NCBI GenBank assembly: GCA_002336475.1 | Contig: DDCX01000018.1 | Span: forward strand, 1 to 17,161 | Direction: 5' to 3' | Length of the DNA stretch: 17,161 nt | Origin: Flavobacteriales bacterium UBA1995 | GTDB taxonomy: Bacteria; Bacteroidota; Bacteroidia; Flavobacteriales_D; Sanyastnellaceae | Shown here: positions 1 to 7,744 of the stretch, one piece after another | Numbering within the stretch: position 1 is the first letter of the stretch | How the letters are laid out: the number at the start of each line of letters is the position of its first letter | Made by a program: the position numbers and the translations under genes | Notes under the pieces: generated by a model | Databases searched by the model: none | Told to the model about the DNA's origin: nothing | The model's input: only the letters and a program-made list of their open reading frames with translations

Positions 1-71
1 TGGAGCTACACCAGAACTTTAAGTGCGGCACGCGGTTTGTAGTAGAGGAAGGAATTCAACCTCAACACACC

Positions 72-761
72 ATGAAAGAATTAAACTCCTTCAGAAACTT
101 ATGGCTGGTCTTGGCTGTGGTGCAGAGTGTGCCAGCCTTTTCAAACAGTCCCATTCAAACCAAGACTACCCCGCTAGGAATGCACCAATCCACCCACGAA
201 CCAGACGCTGCACCCATTGGAAAATCTTATGCCGTGCTCGCGGGAGGTTGTTTCTGGTGCACTGAAGCGATTTACGTTGAAATGAATGGGGTGGACCACG
301 TAGAGAGTGGCTACACTGGCGGACACATCAAAAACCCGGGCTACCGTGAAGTTTGTTCTGGACGCACAGGCCATGCAGAAGGAGTGCGGATCACTTTTGA
401 CCCTGCCGTGGTGAGCTACCAAGAGTTGCTGGAAGTCTTTTGGAAAACCCATGACCCTACAACCTTGAACCGCCAAGGTGCAGATGCAGGAACCCAATAC
501 CGTTCGGCAATTTTTCCTCAAAATGCGGAACAAGAGAAGATTGCAAGGGCATCGTTAGCGGCAGCTGAAGAAGCAGCTTTGTGGGACGACCCTATCGTAA
601 CTACCATTGAGCCTGCGGCCCCTTTCTATGTGGCAGAGGGACAGCATCAGGATTATTACGCAAGAAACCCGGATCAGGGCTATTGCATTGCAGTTGTTGG
701 GCCTAAAGTCAAAAAATTCAAGGCGCTGTTTGCAGACAAACTCAAGGGTGCTCAACATTGA
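72..761 (+). CDS. msrA: Peptide-methionine (S)-S-oxide reductase MsrA, probably exported
   Basis: Reduces the S-epimer of methionine sulfoxide in proteins, repairing oxidative damage. The product is 229 residues. The catalytic cysteine is C60 in the family signature GCFWCTEA (59-66). Further family blocks are GYTGG (80-84), HAEGVRI (101-107), DAGTQYRS (138-145) and [10 protein letters not shown] (191-200). C205 in DQGYC fits the usual resolving cysteine. Residues 1-24 have a short polar start and a hydrophobic core (LWLVLAVV) followed by small residues, like a signal peptide, so the enzyme probably acts in the periplasm or envelope. The reading frame stays open upstream to the window edge, so the ATG at 72 is chosen because it starts the signal peptide. 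No Shine-Dalgarno precedes it. The next gene begins inside its 3' end, which suggests joint expression. Confidence 0.95.
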   Translation: MKELNSFRNLWLVLAVVQSVPAFSNSPIQTKTTPLGMHQSTHEPDAAPIGKSYAVLAGGCFWCTEAIYVEMNGVDHVESGYTGGHIKNPGYREVCSGRTGHAEGVRITFDPAVVSYQELLEVFWKTHDPTTLNRQGADAGTQYRSAIFPQNAEQEKIARASLAAAEEAALWDDPIVTTIEPAAPFYVAEGQHQDYYARNPDQGYCIAVVGPKVKKFKALFADKLKGAQH

Positions 762-1578
762 ATTCCCCTTCTGTCTGAGTGCTGTATTGTGCGGTTGTTT
801 GATGCTGGGGGTTACTGCCCAAACTCAAACTGAGACCTTAGATCATTCTATGTCCACAGCTTCTTCTTCACGGGGCCAATTCACTGTTCATCGGGCTGAG
901 GACCGGGGACATGCTGATCACGGGTGGCTCGATACCCATCACAGTTTCAGTTTTGCTGGATGGCATGCTCCAGATCGGATGCACTTTGGCGCCATGCGTG
1001 TGCTCAATGACGATGTCGTAGCGGGCGGTGGTGGATTTGGCATGCATCCGCATGACAACATGGAAATTGTCTCCATTCCTACTGTGGGTGCATTGGAGCA
1101 TCAAGACAGCATGGGCAACGCTTCAGTTATCCGAACAGGAGATGTGCAGATCATGTCGGCAGGGACCGGGGTTCGCCACAGCGAATTCAACCACAGTGCC
1201 AGTGAGGATGTTGCCTTTTTTCAAGTGTGGATTTATCCGAATGAGCAAGACCTAGAGCCTCGCTACGATCAAGAGCCGTATGCTTTGCAATCCAGTGGTG
1301 TGACGTGTATCGTTTCCCCAAATGGAGCGCAAGGGGTGAGCATTCACCAAAACAGCTGGTTTTTTATGGGCCAATTGGAGGCGGGCGAAAAGCTGAGTCA
1401 GTCATTACATGGCCGCGGACAAGGCTTGTATGTGATGGTGTTAGAGGGGGATGCCTCGGTTCATGGGCAGCCGTTGGAGCGCAGGGATGCCATTGGGGTA
1501 TGGGACGTTGAGGCTGTAGAAATAGAAGCCAATTCTGGTTGTTCCCTGTTGTTGATAGAAGTGCCTATGCATTGGTGA
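748..1578 (+). CDS. Pirin-family bicupin protein, possible signal peptide
   Basis: The bulk matches YhhW-type pirins, bicupin metalloproteins, some of which have quercetin 2,3-dioxygenase activity. Numbered from the ATG at 850, the landmarks are [17 protein letters not shown] (19-35), the metal-site cluster HPHDNMEI (66-73) and RHSEFN (109-114). H66, H68, H110 and E112 fit the expected metal ligands. The start is uncertain. From the ATG at 850 the protein has 243 residues, normal for a cytoplasmic pirin. The frame is open upstream, and between a GTG at 748 and the ATG at 850 it encodes a hydrophobic stretch ([17 protein letters not shown]) that looks like a signal peptide ending in a typical ..AQ junction. 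I therefore use GTG 748, which overlaps msrA by 14 bp. The n-region lacks positive charge, which weakens this. TTG 730 and ATG 802 are other options. The physiological substrate is unknown. Confidence 0.85.
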   Translation: MLNIEFPFCLSAVLCGCLMLGVTAQTQTETLDHSMSTASSSRGQFTVHRAEDRGHADHGWLDTHHSFSFAGWHAPDRMHFGAMRVLNDDVVAGGGGFGMHPHDNMEIVSIPTVGALEHQDSMGNASVIRTGDVQIMSAGTGVRHSEFNHSASEDVAFFQVWIYPNEQDLEPRYDQEPYALQSSGVTCIVSPNGAQGVSIHQNSWFFMGQLEAGEKLSQSLHGRGQGLYVMVLEGDASVHGQPLERRDAIGVWDVEAVEIEANSGCSLLLIEVPMHW

Positions 1579-1641
1579 TGGGACGTTGGCAAGTCACGAT
1601 TGAGGTGCATTGAAAAGCAGTGAGGTGACAGCTGAACCCTG

Positions 1642-1648
1642 TATTTTG
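1642..1648 (+). promoter_or_regulatory. Possible imperfect -7 box upstream of the DUF6913-like gene
   Basis: TATTTTG lies 17 nt before the ATG at 1666. It is one base short of the Bacteroidota -7 consensus TAnnTTTG. No convincing -33 TTG lies at the usual 17-23 nt spacing. Its position relative to the start resembles the clearer boxes elsewhere in this window, but the match is weak. Confidence 0.3.
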
Positions 1649-1665
1649 TAGCGTCAATTCTCAAC

Positions 1666-2256
1666 ATGAGAACGCTTTTTAACCGATTGGGACATAGGGC
1701 CTTGGGACGTGAGTCCCTGGTGAATCGAGAACGCAAAGGCCAGCGTTTACAGGGGAGTACCCGTGTTAGTATCCTTGTTCCTGCCGTGAATTCAGCACAG
1801 AGGCACCAGCTCAAAGAATTGGTGGCAGGATTGGAGGAGAAGGGCGAAGAAGCCTCTTGGTGCATTTTGGCCTACACCGGAACATCCCGAAAGGCCCACG
1901 CCAAAACCCGGGCTCAGCGGATGAAGAAACTGGGCGAAGGACACCGGGTGGAGCCGGACTTCCCACAGTTGGCCCAGCTGACTTGTCTCTGGCGCGACGA
2001 CTGCAACATGATGGGATTGCCTCAGGTCATGCCCAAGGGGGTGTATGAGGCAGATGTGGTAATGACTTTGGACAAGGACATGTCCAATCTGCCGCTCAAA
2101 GCCCTGATGAGAAGGTCCGAGGCACCGTTCAAAGTAGGCCCCATGCGTCCTGATGATGGTACCTTGGACTTTATGTTGACGTGGCCAGACGGAGGTGACA
2201 TGCTATCCTTCGTCCAACTCGCGTTTCATTATTTAAAAACACTCGACTTGAAATGA
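1666..2256 (+). CDS. DUF6913-like conserved protein, coupled to dapA
   Basis: A 196-residue protein with no signal peptide or membrane segment. The N-terminus is rich in Arg and Lys (residues 1-30). A beta/alpha-like core follows, with the phrase DDCNMMGLPQ near 109-118 and a C-terminal half containing DVVMTLDKDMSNLPLKAL. This layout matches the small Bacteroidota proteins grouped as DUF6913, which I know as usual neighbours of dapA. No enzymatic function is established and I see no catalytic motif. Its stop overlaps the dapA start as ATGA (2253-2256), so the two are probably translated together and the protein may serve lysine or cell-wall precursor synthesis. That role is inferred from position only. 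The family assignment is from memory of the pattern. Confidence 0.8.
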   Translation: MRTLFNRLGHRALGRESLVNRERKGQRLQGSTRVSILVPAVNSAQRHQLKELVAGLEEKGEEASWCILAYTGTSRKAHAKTRAQRMKKLGEGHRVEPDFPQLAQLTCLWRDDCNMMGLPQVMPKGVYEADVVMTLDKDMSNLPLKALMRRSEAPFKVGPMRPDDGTLDFMLTWPDGGDMLSFVQLAFHYLKTLDLK

Positions 2257-3161
2257 GCAAGCGATTCCAAGGATTGGGCGTGGCCTTGATCACGCCGTTT
2301 ACGCCGCAAGGTGACATTGATTTCCCTGGCTTGGAAAGGATGGTGCACCATGTTGCTTCAAGCAAAGCCCATTATTTGGTGGCATTGGGGAGTACGGGTG
2401 AAGCCATGTTGATGTCCAGCGATGAGCACCGTCGTGTATTGGACTTCATCATGGAAGTCAATGCGGGCCGTTTGCCCATCGTGGCTGGTTTTGATGGTCA
2501 AGGTGGCACTGCCGCTGCAGTGGAACGCATCTCAACCCTAGACCCTAAGGGGCTGTCGGCTCTGCTTGTGAGTCCTCCAGCCTATATCAAGCCAGGTCAG
2601 GAAGGCATAAAGGCCCACTTCAAGGCGTTGGCAGAGGCAGCTCCACTGCCCATTATCATGTACAATGTGCCTTCGCGTGCCGGCGTTACGATGTTGCCTC
2701 AAACCATTGTGGAACTGTCGAGAGAATGTCCTGCATTGATTGGCCTTAAACAAGCCACGGATGATTTGGTAGCCTTCCGGGAAATCCGACAGGGTGTTCC
2801 GGAGTCTTTTGTGATGTTGTCAGGAGACGATGAAAATGCAGTGCCCATGATGGCATTGGGGGGAGATGGTCTGATCAGTGTCATAGGCAATGCTTACCCT
2901 GACGCATGGGCTTCTGCCATGGACTTGGCCTTGTTTGGATCAGTAAAAGAGGCAGAGCAAGCCCTGTCTTGCTTTCAGCCCCTCCTGGGTTGCATTTTTT
3001 CAGAAGGCAATCCAACAGGCATCAAAGCACTGTGCAGCTTGCTGGGAAGGTGTGGGTCAGACGTCCGCATGCCTTTGCTGCCTGCATCGCGCCAGCTCCA
3101 AGACAAATTGTATGCTGCAGTAGCCGATCTGGACGCCGTGCGGACGCCAGCCCGAGACTGA
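2253..3161 (+). CDS. dapA: 4-hydroxy-tetrahydrodipicolinate synthase (DapA)
   Basis: Condenses pyruvate with aspartate semialdehyde in the first committed step of diaminopimelate/lysine synthesis, in the cytoplasm. The 302-residue product is a single TIM-barrel domain of normal length. K166 in IGLKQATD is the Schiff-base lysine. Y137 and R142 sit in YNVPSRAG, and Y111 in PPAYIKPGQEG fits the tyrosine of the proton relay. The family motif GTTGE appears here as GSTGE (46-50), so the first relay threonine is replaced by serine, which keeps the hydroxyl. Other members of this aldolase superfamily (N-acetylneuraminate lyase and similar) share the fold, but the YNVPSR block, the length and the neighbour favour DapA. 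It starts inside the stop codon of the preceding gene. Confidence 0.92.
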   Translation: MSKRFQGLGVALITPFTPQGDIDFPGLERMVHHVASSKAHYLVALGSTGEAMLMSSDEHRRVLDFIMEVNAGRLPIVAGFDGQGGTAAAVERISTLDPKGLSALLVSPPAYIKPGQEGIKAHFKALAEAAPLPIIMYNVPSRAGVTMLPQTIVELSRECPALIGLKQATDDLVAFREIRQGVPESFVMLSGDDENAVPMMALGGDGLISVIGNAYPDAWASAMDLALFGSVKEAEQALSCFQPLLGCIFSEGNPTGIKALCSLLGRCGSDVRMPLLPASRQLQDKLYAAVADLDAVRTPARD

Positions 3162-3187
3162 TTTCGGTGCTCTAACGAACGGTGGCC

Positions 3188-4180
3188 TTAGGCCATCATT
3201 CCTTGCTTCACCGCAATGGCTTCTTTGCACGCGTCGACAATGGCGCTTGGTCCGAGGCCATACTTCTCTAGAAGTTGTGCTGGGGTTCCGCTTTCACCAA
3301 ACTGGTCCTTGACGGCCACAAACCTCTGTGGCGTGGGCTGGTGCTGAGCCAAGCAGGCGGCGATGCTTTCGCCCAATCCACCGTTGCGTTGGTGCTCTTC
3401 GGCAGAAACAACGCAATGGGTGCGCCCCACACTTTCAATCAAGGCAGCTTCGTCCAATGGCTTGATGGTGTGCATGTCGAGCAGATCCACCGAAATCCCT
3501 TCTGAGGCCAGTTGCCGTGCTGCGAGTATGCTGTTCCATACCAGGTGGCCGTTGGTGACGATGGTGACGTCCGAGCCTGTCATCACCCGGCGGGCCTTGC
3601 CAATGACAAATGGAGCATCGGCCTCAGTGATCATGGGGACTTTTGGGCGGCCAAAACGAAAGTAGACCGGTCCATGATGGGCGGCGACCGCATGCGTGGC
3701 ATTGCGGGTTTGCTCATAATCACAGGTGTGGATGACGGTCATATTGGGAAGCATCTTCATCATTCCAACATCTTCGAGAATCTGGTGGGTAGCACCATCT
3801 TCTCCCAACGTAAGGCCACAGTGTGAAGCACAAATTTTGACGTTCTTTTCGCTGTAGGCGACACTCTGTCGAATTTGGTCATAGACGCGTCCGGTAGAGA
3901 AATTCGCAAATGTCCCTGTGAAGGGGATGATGCCTCCAATGGTGAGTCCAGCGGCTACACCTATCATATTGGCCTCTGCAATGCCTGCTTGCTTGAACCT
4001 GTCTGGAAAAGCATCCTTGAAGGCGTTCATCTTTAGCGATCCGGTCAAGTCTGCGCACAGCGCGACGACATTGTCATGTGCTTGGCCTACTTCGAGCAGT
4101 CCTTGTCCAAAGCCGCTGCGGGTGTCCTTGCGGGTGAGTCCGTCAAGTGTGGCCTCGTCGGCCGAGATGAAGTCGATCAT
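3188..4180 (-). CDS. Transketolase, C-terminal subunit (split transketolase)
   Basis: Carries the pyrimidine-binding and C-terminal domains of transketolase, which moves two-carbon units between sugar phosphates with thiamine diphosphate. It must pair with the N-terminal subunit encoded at 5583-6431. With the ATG at 4180 it has 330 residues. E69 in GIAEANMIG fits the glutamate that activates the cofactor. CGLTLGEDGATHQ (121-133) is the conserved substrate and cofactor loop, and FRFGRPK (175-181) follows. The C-terminal domain holds DLLDMHTIKPLDE and SAEEH. A TTG at 4186 overlaps the preceding stop as TTGA. The ATG six bases later is the likelier start and lies 2 nt after that stop. Split transketolases are common in Bacteroidota. 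The unusual point is that another gene separates the halves. A 1-deoxyxylulose-5-phosphate synthase assignment is less likely given the two-gene form. Confidence 0.92.
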   Translation of the reverse strand: MIDFISADEATLDGLTRKDTRSGFGQGLLEVGQAHDNVVALCADLTGSLKMNAFKDAFPDRFKQAGIAEANMIGVAAGLTIGGIIPFTGTFANFSTGRVYDQIRQSVAYSEKNVKICASHCGLTLGEDGATHQILEDVGMMKMLPNMTVIHTCDYEQTRNATHAVAAHHGPVYFRFGRPKVPMITEADAPFVIGKARRVMTGSDVTIVTNGHLVWNSILAARQLASEGISVDLLDMHTIKPLDEAALIESVGRTHCVVSAEEHQRNGGLGESIAACLAQHQPTPQRFVAVKDQFGESGTPAQLLEKYGLGPSAIVDACKEAIAVKQGMMA

Positions 4181-4182
4181 GG

Positions 4183-5583
4183 TCAAAAGTCGATGTGGTG
4201 TGTGCCTCCGGTGCGAATATCCAAAGGCCGGGTTACTGTGAGGTCCGTTTTAGATGCATGTTTTGCACGGAACATCACAACGTATTTACCGGGTTGCAGG
4301 GTGTAGCGCCCAGAAGGGTTTTGTCCGGAGAAAGGCACCACCATTTTGCGCTGTCCTTCGCCCAAATACAGGATTCCACCAAAGCCAGCGGTGCCCGTGT
4401 CGAGGGTGAGCAGTCCAGGTTCAGGAATGGAGACGGGTACGATGCGACCGTCTCCTATTTTGACGTTTTCGACCCGAACAACCGGCGTGGTTGCAAATTC
4501 GAGGTCGTAGGTGCCAGCGAGGTACCGTTCTCTGGTGCCAACACGTTGCGTATGAATGTGTGTGCAGCTGTCTTTCAGGGTTACCCGCACCGGAACATTG
4601 AGCAATGCGCTGTGGGGCCTGGTTCCCGTCAAATCGATGAACCCTGTGGGTGCCGAGACGGTGATGTGGTTGTGTGTTTTCGGAGTCAGGCGAATCCCGT
4701 TGAGCCTGACTGGAGGCAAGGTGTGCACCGTCAAGTCGTAAGTGGGAACAGGGTTTAGCGAGAGTGTATCGGGTAACCCTGCAGCATTCAGGGTGTGTAC
4801 GGCCTCCATTACCGGGTGACCCGATGGCCGCTCCAGCAGGTCGATTCCAAAATTGGTCACTACGGGCTCTCCTTTGCTGTTCAGGAGGTCCACTTGAGCA
4901 GAGGTGCTGTGGATGGCTTGGTCTATGACAATCTCCAGGACTTCTTTAAAGACTTCTGGACGGGACGCGTCGAAATAGCGACCGACGCATTGAAAGGTAT
5001 CCCGGTATTTTTCGTCCAAACCGATGCCTATGATGAAGGGCTTGATCGTGACGCCTTGTGCTTGAAGTGCTTTCGATACTGCGCAAGGGTCTTCATCGCA
5101 CGCTTCGATGCCGTCGGTGATCAGCAGAATGACATTTCTTCCCGGTCCTTCCCTTTGTGCAAAGTCATCTGCGGCCCGCAACAGAGAGCGTGCAATGGGG
5201 GTGGTGCCTTGTGCCCTGAGTTTCTTGAGCTCCTGTTGGATGATCAAATTTCGTCCGGGTCCCAAGGGAACAATCAGCTCGGTATCATCGCAGTCCTGCT
5301 TGCCCTGAACGTGCTTGGTTCCGTGTCCATAGACACGCAACCCCAGTTCGAGGCCTTCCTGACCATAAAGACTGTCTAAAGATGCAGAGAGCAATTCTCT
5401 TGCTACGTCCCATTTCCTGCGTTGCCCCCAAAAGGCATTCATGGAATTGGAGGCGTCAAATACAAAGAGGATGCGCGTCGTCTCCTCATTTTCAGGTGCC
5501 CCGTTCTGACCCCATGCCTCAGTAGATAGGAGTGACAGAACGGTGGCCAGTGCAGCGCACCAACAAAGTGCGCGTGGCAGCAT
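4183..5583 (-). CDS. Exported von Willebrand factor A (VWA) domain protein
   Basis: A 466-residue protein of unknown job. Residues 1-26 form a signal peptide (hydrophobic ALATVLSLL, then TEAWGQ). A VWA domain spans about 36-225 with a complete MIDAS metal site: D43, S45 and S47 in FVFDASNS, T128 in GTTPIARSL, and D157 in LLITDGIE. It should therefore bind a divalent metal and possibly a protein partner. The C-terminal half (about 228-466) looks like several beta-sandwich modules, with phrases such as LPDTLSLNPVPTYDLTVHTLPP (split over 270-291) and a last module ending GRYTLQPGKYVVMF. I see no membrane anchor or T9SS tail. The likely start is the ATG at 5583, overlapping the upstream stop as TGATG. 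A TTG one codon earlier is possible. The gene is translationally linked on both sides to the two transketolase halves, although its product is exported and theirs are cytoplasmic. Confidence 0.9.
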   Translation of the reverse strand: MLPRALCWCAALATVLSLLSTEAWGQNGAPENEETTRILFVFDASNSMNAFWGQRRKWDVARELLSASLDSLYGQEGLELGLRVYGHGTKHVQGKQDCDDTELIVPLGPGRNLIIQQELKKLRAQGTTPIARSLLRAADDFAQREGPGRNVILLITDGIEACDEDPCAVSKALQAQGVTIKPFIIGIGLDEKYRDTFQCVGRYFDASRPEVFKEVLEIVIDQAIHSTSAQVDLLNSKGEPVVTNFGIDLLERPSGHPVMEAVHTLNAAGLPDTLSLNPVPTYDLTVHTLPPVRLNGIRLTPKTHNHITVSAPTGFIDLTGTRPHSALLNVPVRVTLKDSCTHIHTQRVGTRERYLAGTYDLEFATTPVVRVENVKIGDGRIVPVSIPEPGLLTLDTGTAGFGGILYLGEGQRKMVVPFSGQNPSGRYTLQPGKYVVMFRAKHASKTDLTVTRPLDIRTGGTHHIDF

Positions 5584-6431
5584 CAATAGTCGCTAAGTGG
5601 TGTGGCCAATTGATCCAATGCAACCGACAACTGGTCGTCATTGGGGGCGACACCATGCCACTTGTGGGTGCCTTCCATGAAGTCTACGCCTCTGCCCATA
5701 TCGGTTCTCATCAAAACCACGACGGGCTGGCCTTGTCCTGCTGCAGCGCGTGCGGATTTAAACGCGGCATCCAAAGCCGACAGATCGTGTCCATTACACT
5801 GGAGAACATGCCATCCAAACGAGCGCCATTTTCCTTCAAGGTCCCCCAAATTCATGACGTCTTCCACGGTGCCGTCAATTTGTTGACCATTCCAGTCTAC
5901 AAAGCTGATGAGATTGTCGATACGATGGTGGGCGGCGTAAAGGGCGGCTTCCCAAATCTGCCCTTCCTGAAGTTCCCCGTCACCGTGCAAAGTGTAGACC
6001 CAACGGTCATCCCCGTTGAGTTTCTTGGCTTGGGCAGCACCACAAGCTACGCTCAACCCTTGGCCGAGTGACCCACTGGCCACCCGAATTCCAGGCAGCC
6101 CTTCTTCAGTGGCGGGGTGGCCCTGAAGCCTGCTGTTGAGCTTTCGAAACGTTGACAGTTCCGCTACATCAAAGTACCCACGGCGTGAAAGGACGCTGTA
6201 CCAAACCGGCGAGATGTGCCCGTTGGACAAGAAGAACAAATCTTCCTCTCGGCCATCCATGCTCCAGTTTTTCGGGTCAACCTGCATCTCATCGAAATAG
6301 AGTTTGACCAGAAAATCGGTGCATCCAAGGGAGCCGCCCGGATGGCCAGAACTGGCGCCATGCACCATTCGAACAATGTCGCGGCGCACTTGGGTGCAGA
6401 GATCAGAGAGGTTGTGGGTGGATTCGGACAT
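5583..6431 (-). CDS. Transketolase, N-terminal subunit (split transketolase)
   Basis: Provides the pyrophosphate-binding domain of transketolase in the non-oxidative pentose phosphate pathway. The 282-residue product shows SSGHPGGSLG (27-36), LSNGHISPVWY (68-78), GSLGQGLSVACGAA (120-133) and the thiamine diphosphate motif beginning GDGE at 150-153 and ending at N181 about 30 residues later. It covers only the first half of a full transketolase. The second half lies two genes downstream in the same operon (3188-4180). It is the first gene of the operon, with a -7-like box 20 nt upstream, and it runs divergently from ychF. Its stop overlaps the VWA gene start (TGATG). Confidence 0.93.
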   Translation of the reverse strand: MSESTHNLSDLCTQVRRDIVRMVHGASSGHPGGSLGCTDFLVKLYFDEMQVDPKNWSMDGREEDLFFLSNGHISPVWYSVLSRRGYFDVAELSTFRKLNSRLQGHPATEEGLPGIRVASGSLGQGLSVACGAAQAKKLNGDDRWVYTLHGDGELQEGQIWEAALYAAHHRIDNLISFVDWNGQQIDGTVEDVMNLGDLEGKWRSFGWHVLQCNGHDLSALDAAFKSARAAAGQGQPVVVLMRTDMGRGVDFMEGTHKWHGVAPNDDQLSVALDQLATPLSDY

Positions 6432-6451
6432 GGCGTGTGTTCAGTACGTGT

Positions 6452-6459
6452 CAAAGCTA
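6452..6459 (-). promoter_or_regulatory. -7 box for the transketolase/VWA operon
   Basis: On the minus strand this reads TAGCTTTG, an exact match to the Bacteroidota -7 consensus TAnnTTTG, ending 20 nt before the ATG at 6431. No clear -33 TTG/TTTG is present at 17-23 nt upstream. The predicted leader is only about 13-15 nt. Confidence 0.6.
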
Positions 6460-6527
6460 AATCGGGTCTGCTTGGAGTTGACGCAGTGTGGACAAAAGCA
6501 GGGAAAGTAGAGCGGGGGCAGAGGGGT

Positions 6528-6535
6528 TACCTTTG
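6528..6535 (+). promoter_or_regulatory. -7 box for ychF
   Basis: TACCTTTG matches TAnnTTTG exactly and ends 21 nt before the ychF ATG at 6557. It lies in the 125-bp divergent gap, about 70 bp from the opposing box at 6452-6459. A -33 element is not evident. Its position supports the start at 6557 rather than an upstream ATG at 6488. Confidence 0.6.
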
Positions 6536-6556
6536 CGCACCCAAAAGCGTTCTTCC

Positions 6557-7654
6557 ATGGCCCTGAAATGCGGCATTGTCGGATTGCCCAACGTTGGCAA
6601 ATCCACCCTCTTTAACTGTTTGTCCAACGCCAAGGCGCAGAGTGCAAACTTTCCATTCTGCACCATTGAGCCCAATCTGGGGGTCATCAATGTGCCAGAT
6701 GAACGCCTGCAAAAGCTGGTGGACATTGTCCAGCCGCAAAACACGGTGCCCACTACCGTTGAGATTGTGGACATCGCAGGCCTCGTGAAAGGCGCGAGCA
6801 AAGGGGAGGGATTGGGCAACAAATTCCTTGCGAACATCAGAGAAACGCACGCCATACTTCATGTATTGCGCTGTTTTGAAGACGACAACATTGTCCACGT
6901 TGATGGTTCAGTGGACCCCATCCGGGACAAAGAAGTGATCGATACAGAGCTGCAGCTGAAAGACCTCGAGACCGTGGAGACACGGATGCAAAAGGTGTCT
7001 AAGCAAGCATCCATTGGTGACAAGGACGCCCGCAAACAACTTGATTTGCTGGAACGTGTGAAGACAGCATTGGAGCAGGGGATCAGTGCACGGGCTGTCG
7101 AGCGCGAGGATTCCGAAGAGCCCCTTTTTCAGGAGATGCAGTTGCTCACCGGCAAGCCGGTAATGTATGTCTGCAATGTCGAAGAAGCCGCAGTCGTTTC
7201 GGGCAATGACCATGTCGAAAAGGTCAAGTCTATGGCGGCTGCAGAAGGGGCAAGCACCCTCATCATTGGAGCGGCCATTGAAGCCGATATCGCTGAATTG
7301 GAAGATGCAGATGAGCGTGCCATGTTCCTGTCTGACATCGGATTGGAAGAGCCGGGTGTGGCCAAGCTGATTCGTTCAGCCTATGGATTGCTCAATCTGC
7401 AGACTTATTTTACTGCGGGGGAAAAAGAAGTCCGTGCTTGGACGGTCAAGGAGGGGAGTACAGCACCGCAAGCAGCCGGTGTCATTCACACTGACTTTGA
7501 GAAGGGCTTCATTCGCGCCGAAGTCATGAAGTACTCTGATTTCGTTGGACTTGGCAGCGAGCAAGCCGTCAAAGAGGCGGGCAAACTCAGTGTCGAGGGC
7601 AAGGAGTACATCGTGCAGGATGGAGACATCATGCACTTCCGATTCAACGTGTAA
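6557..7654 (+). CDS. ychF: YchF/OLA1 family P-loop ATPase
   Basis: A translation-associated Obg-like ATPase, reported in other bacteria to bind ribosomes and to affect oxidative stress responses. The 365 residues match the family length. The P loop is GLPNVGKS (9-16), the G3 motif is DIAG (72-75) within a glycine-rich stretch, and the usual GTP-specificity motif NKxD is replaced by NVEE (207-210), the hallmark of ATP preference in YchF. A coiled-coil insertion around 130-175 and a C-terminal TGS domain (from about 280, including FTAGEKEVRAWT and GFIRAEV) complete the architecture. The ATG at 6557 is used because the protein then begins MALKCGIVG as in homologues and follows the -7 box correctly. 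Confidence 0.96.
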   Translation: MALKCGIVGLPNVGKSTLFNCLSNAKAQSANFPFCTIEPNLGVINVPDERLQKLVDIVQPQNTVPTTVEIVDIAGLVKGASKGEGLGNKFLANIRETHAILHVLRCFEDDNIVHVDGSVDPIRDKEVIDTELQLKDLETVETRMQKVSKQASIGDKDARKQLDLLERVKTALEQGISARAVEREDSEEPLFQEMQLLTGKPVMYVCNVEEAAVVSGNDHVEKVKSMAAAEGASTLIIGAAIEADIAELEDADERAMFLSDIGLEEPGVAKLIRSAYGLLNLQTYFTAGEKEVRAWTVKEGSTAPQAAGVIHTDFEKGFIRAEVMKYSDFVGLGSEQAVKEAGKLSVEGKEYIVQDGDIMHFRFNV

Positions 7655-7744
7655 GGCCCTTGCTGCCTGTTGCCCGTAACGCAGGGTCCTGCTTTGTGGA
7701 GACTTGGCTTTTGAGTTGCGGACGATAAGCTTCAACTTGATAGC

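Noticed and set aside
1..71. Possible 3' end of an upstream gene or longer MsrA N-terminus
   Set aside because: The msrA frame is open to the edge and another frame ends at a TAA at 20-22, but 71 bases are too few to identify anything, and the signal peptide supports the ATG at 72.
607..747. Pirin frame extending back to an ATG at 607 inside msrA
   Set aside because: This stretch is the out-of-frame shadow of the conserved msrA 3' end and shows no pirin or signal features before 748.
3183..3195. TGGCC-TTA-GGCCA hairpin between dapA and the transketolase gene as a terminator
   Set aside because: Only a 5-bp stem with a 3-nt loop that includes the stop codon of the minus-strand gene, and no T tract on either strand.
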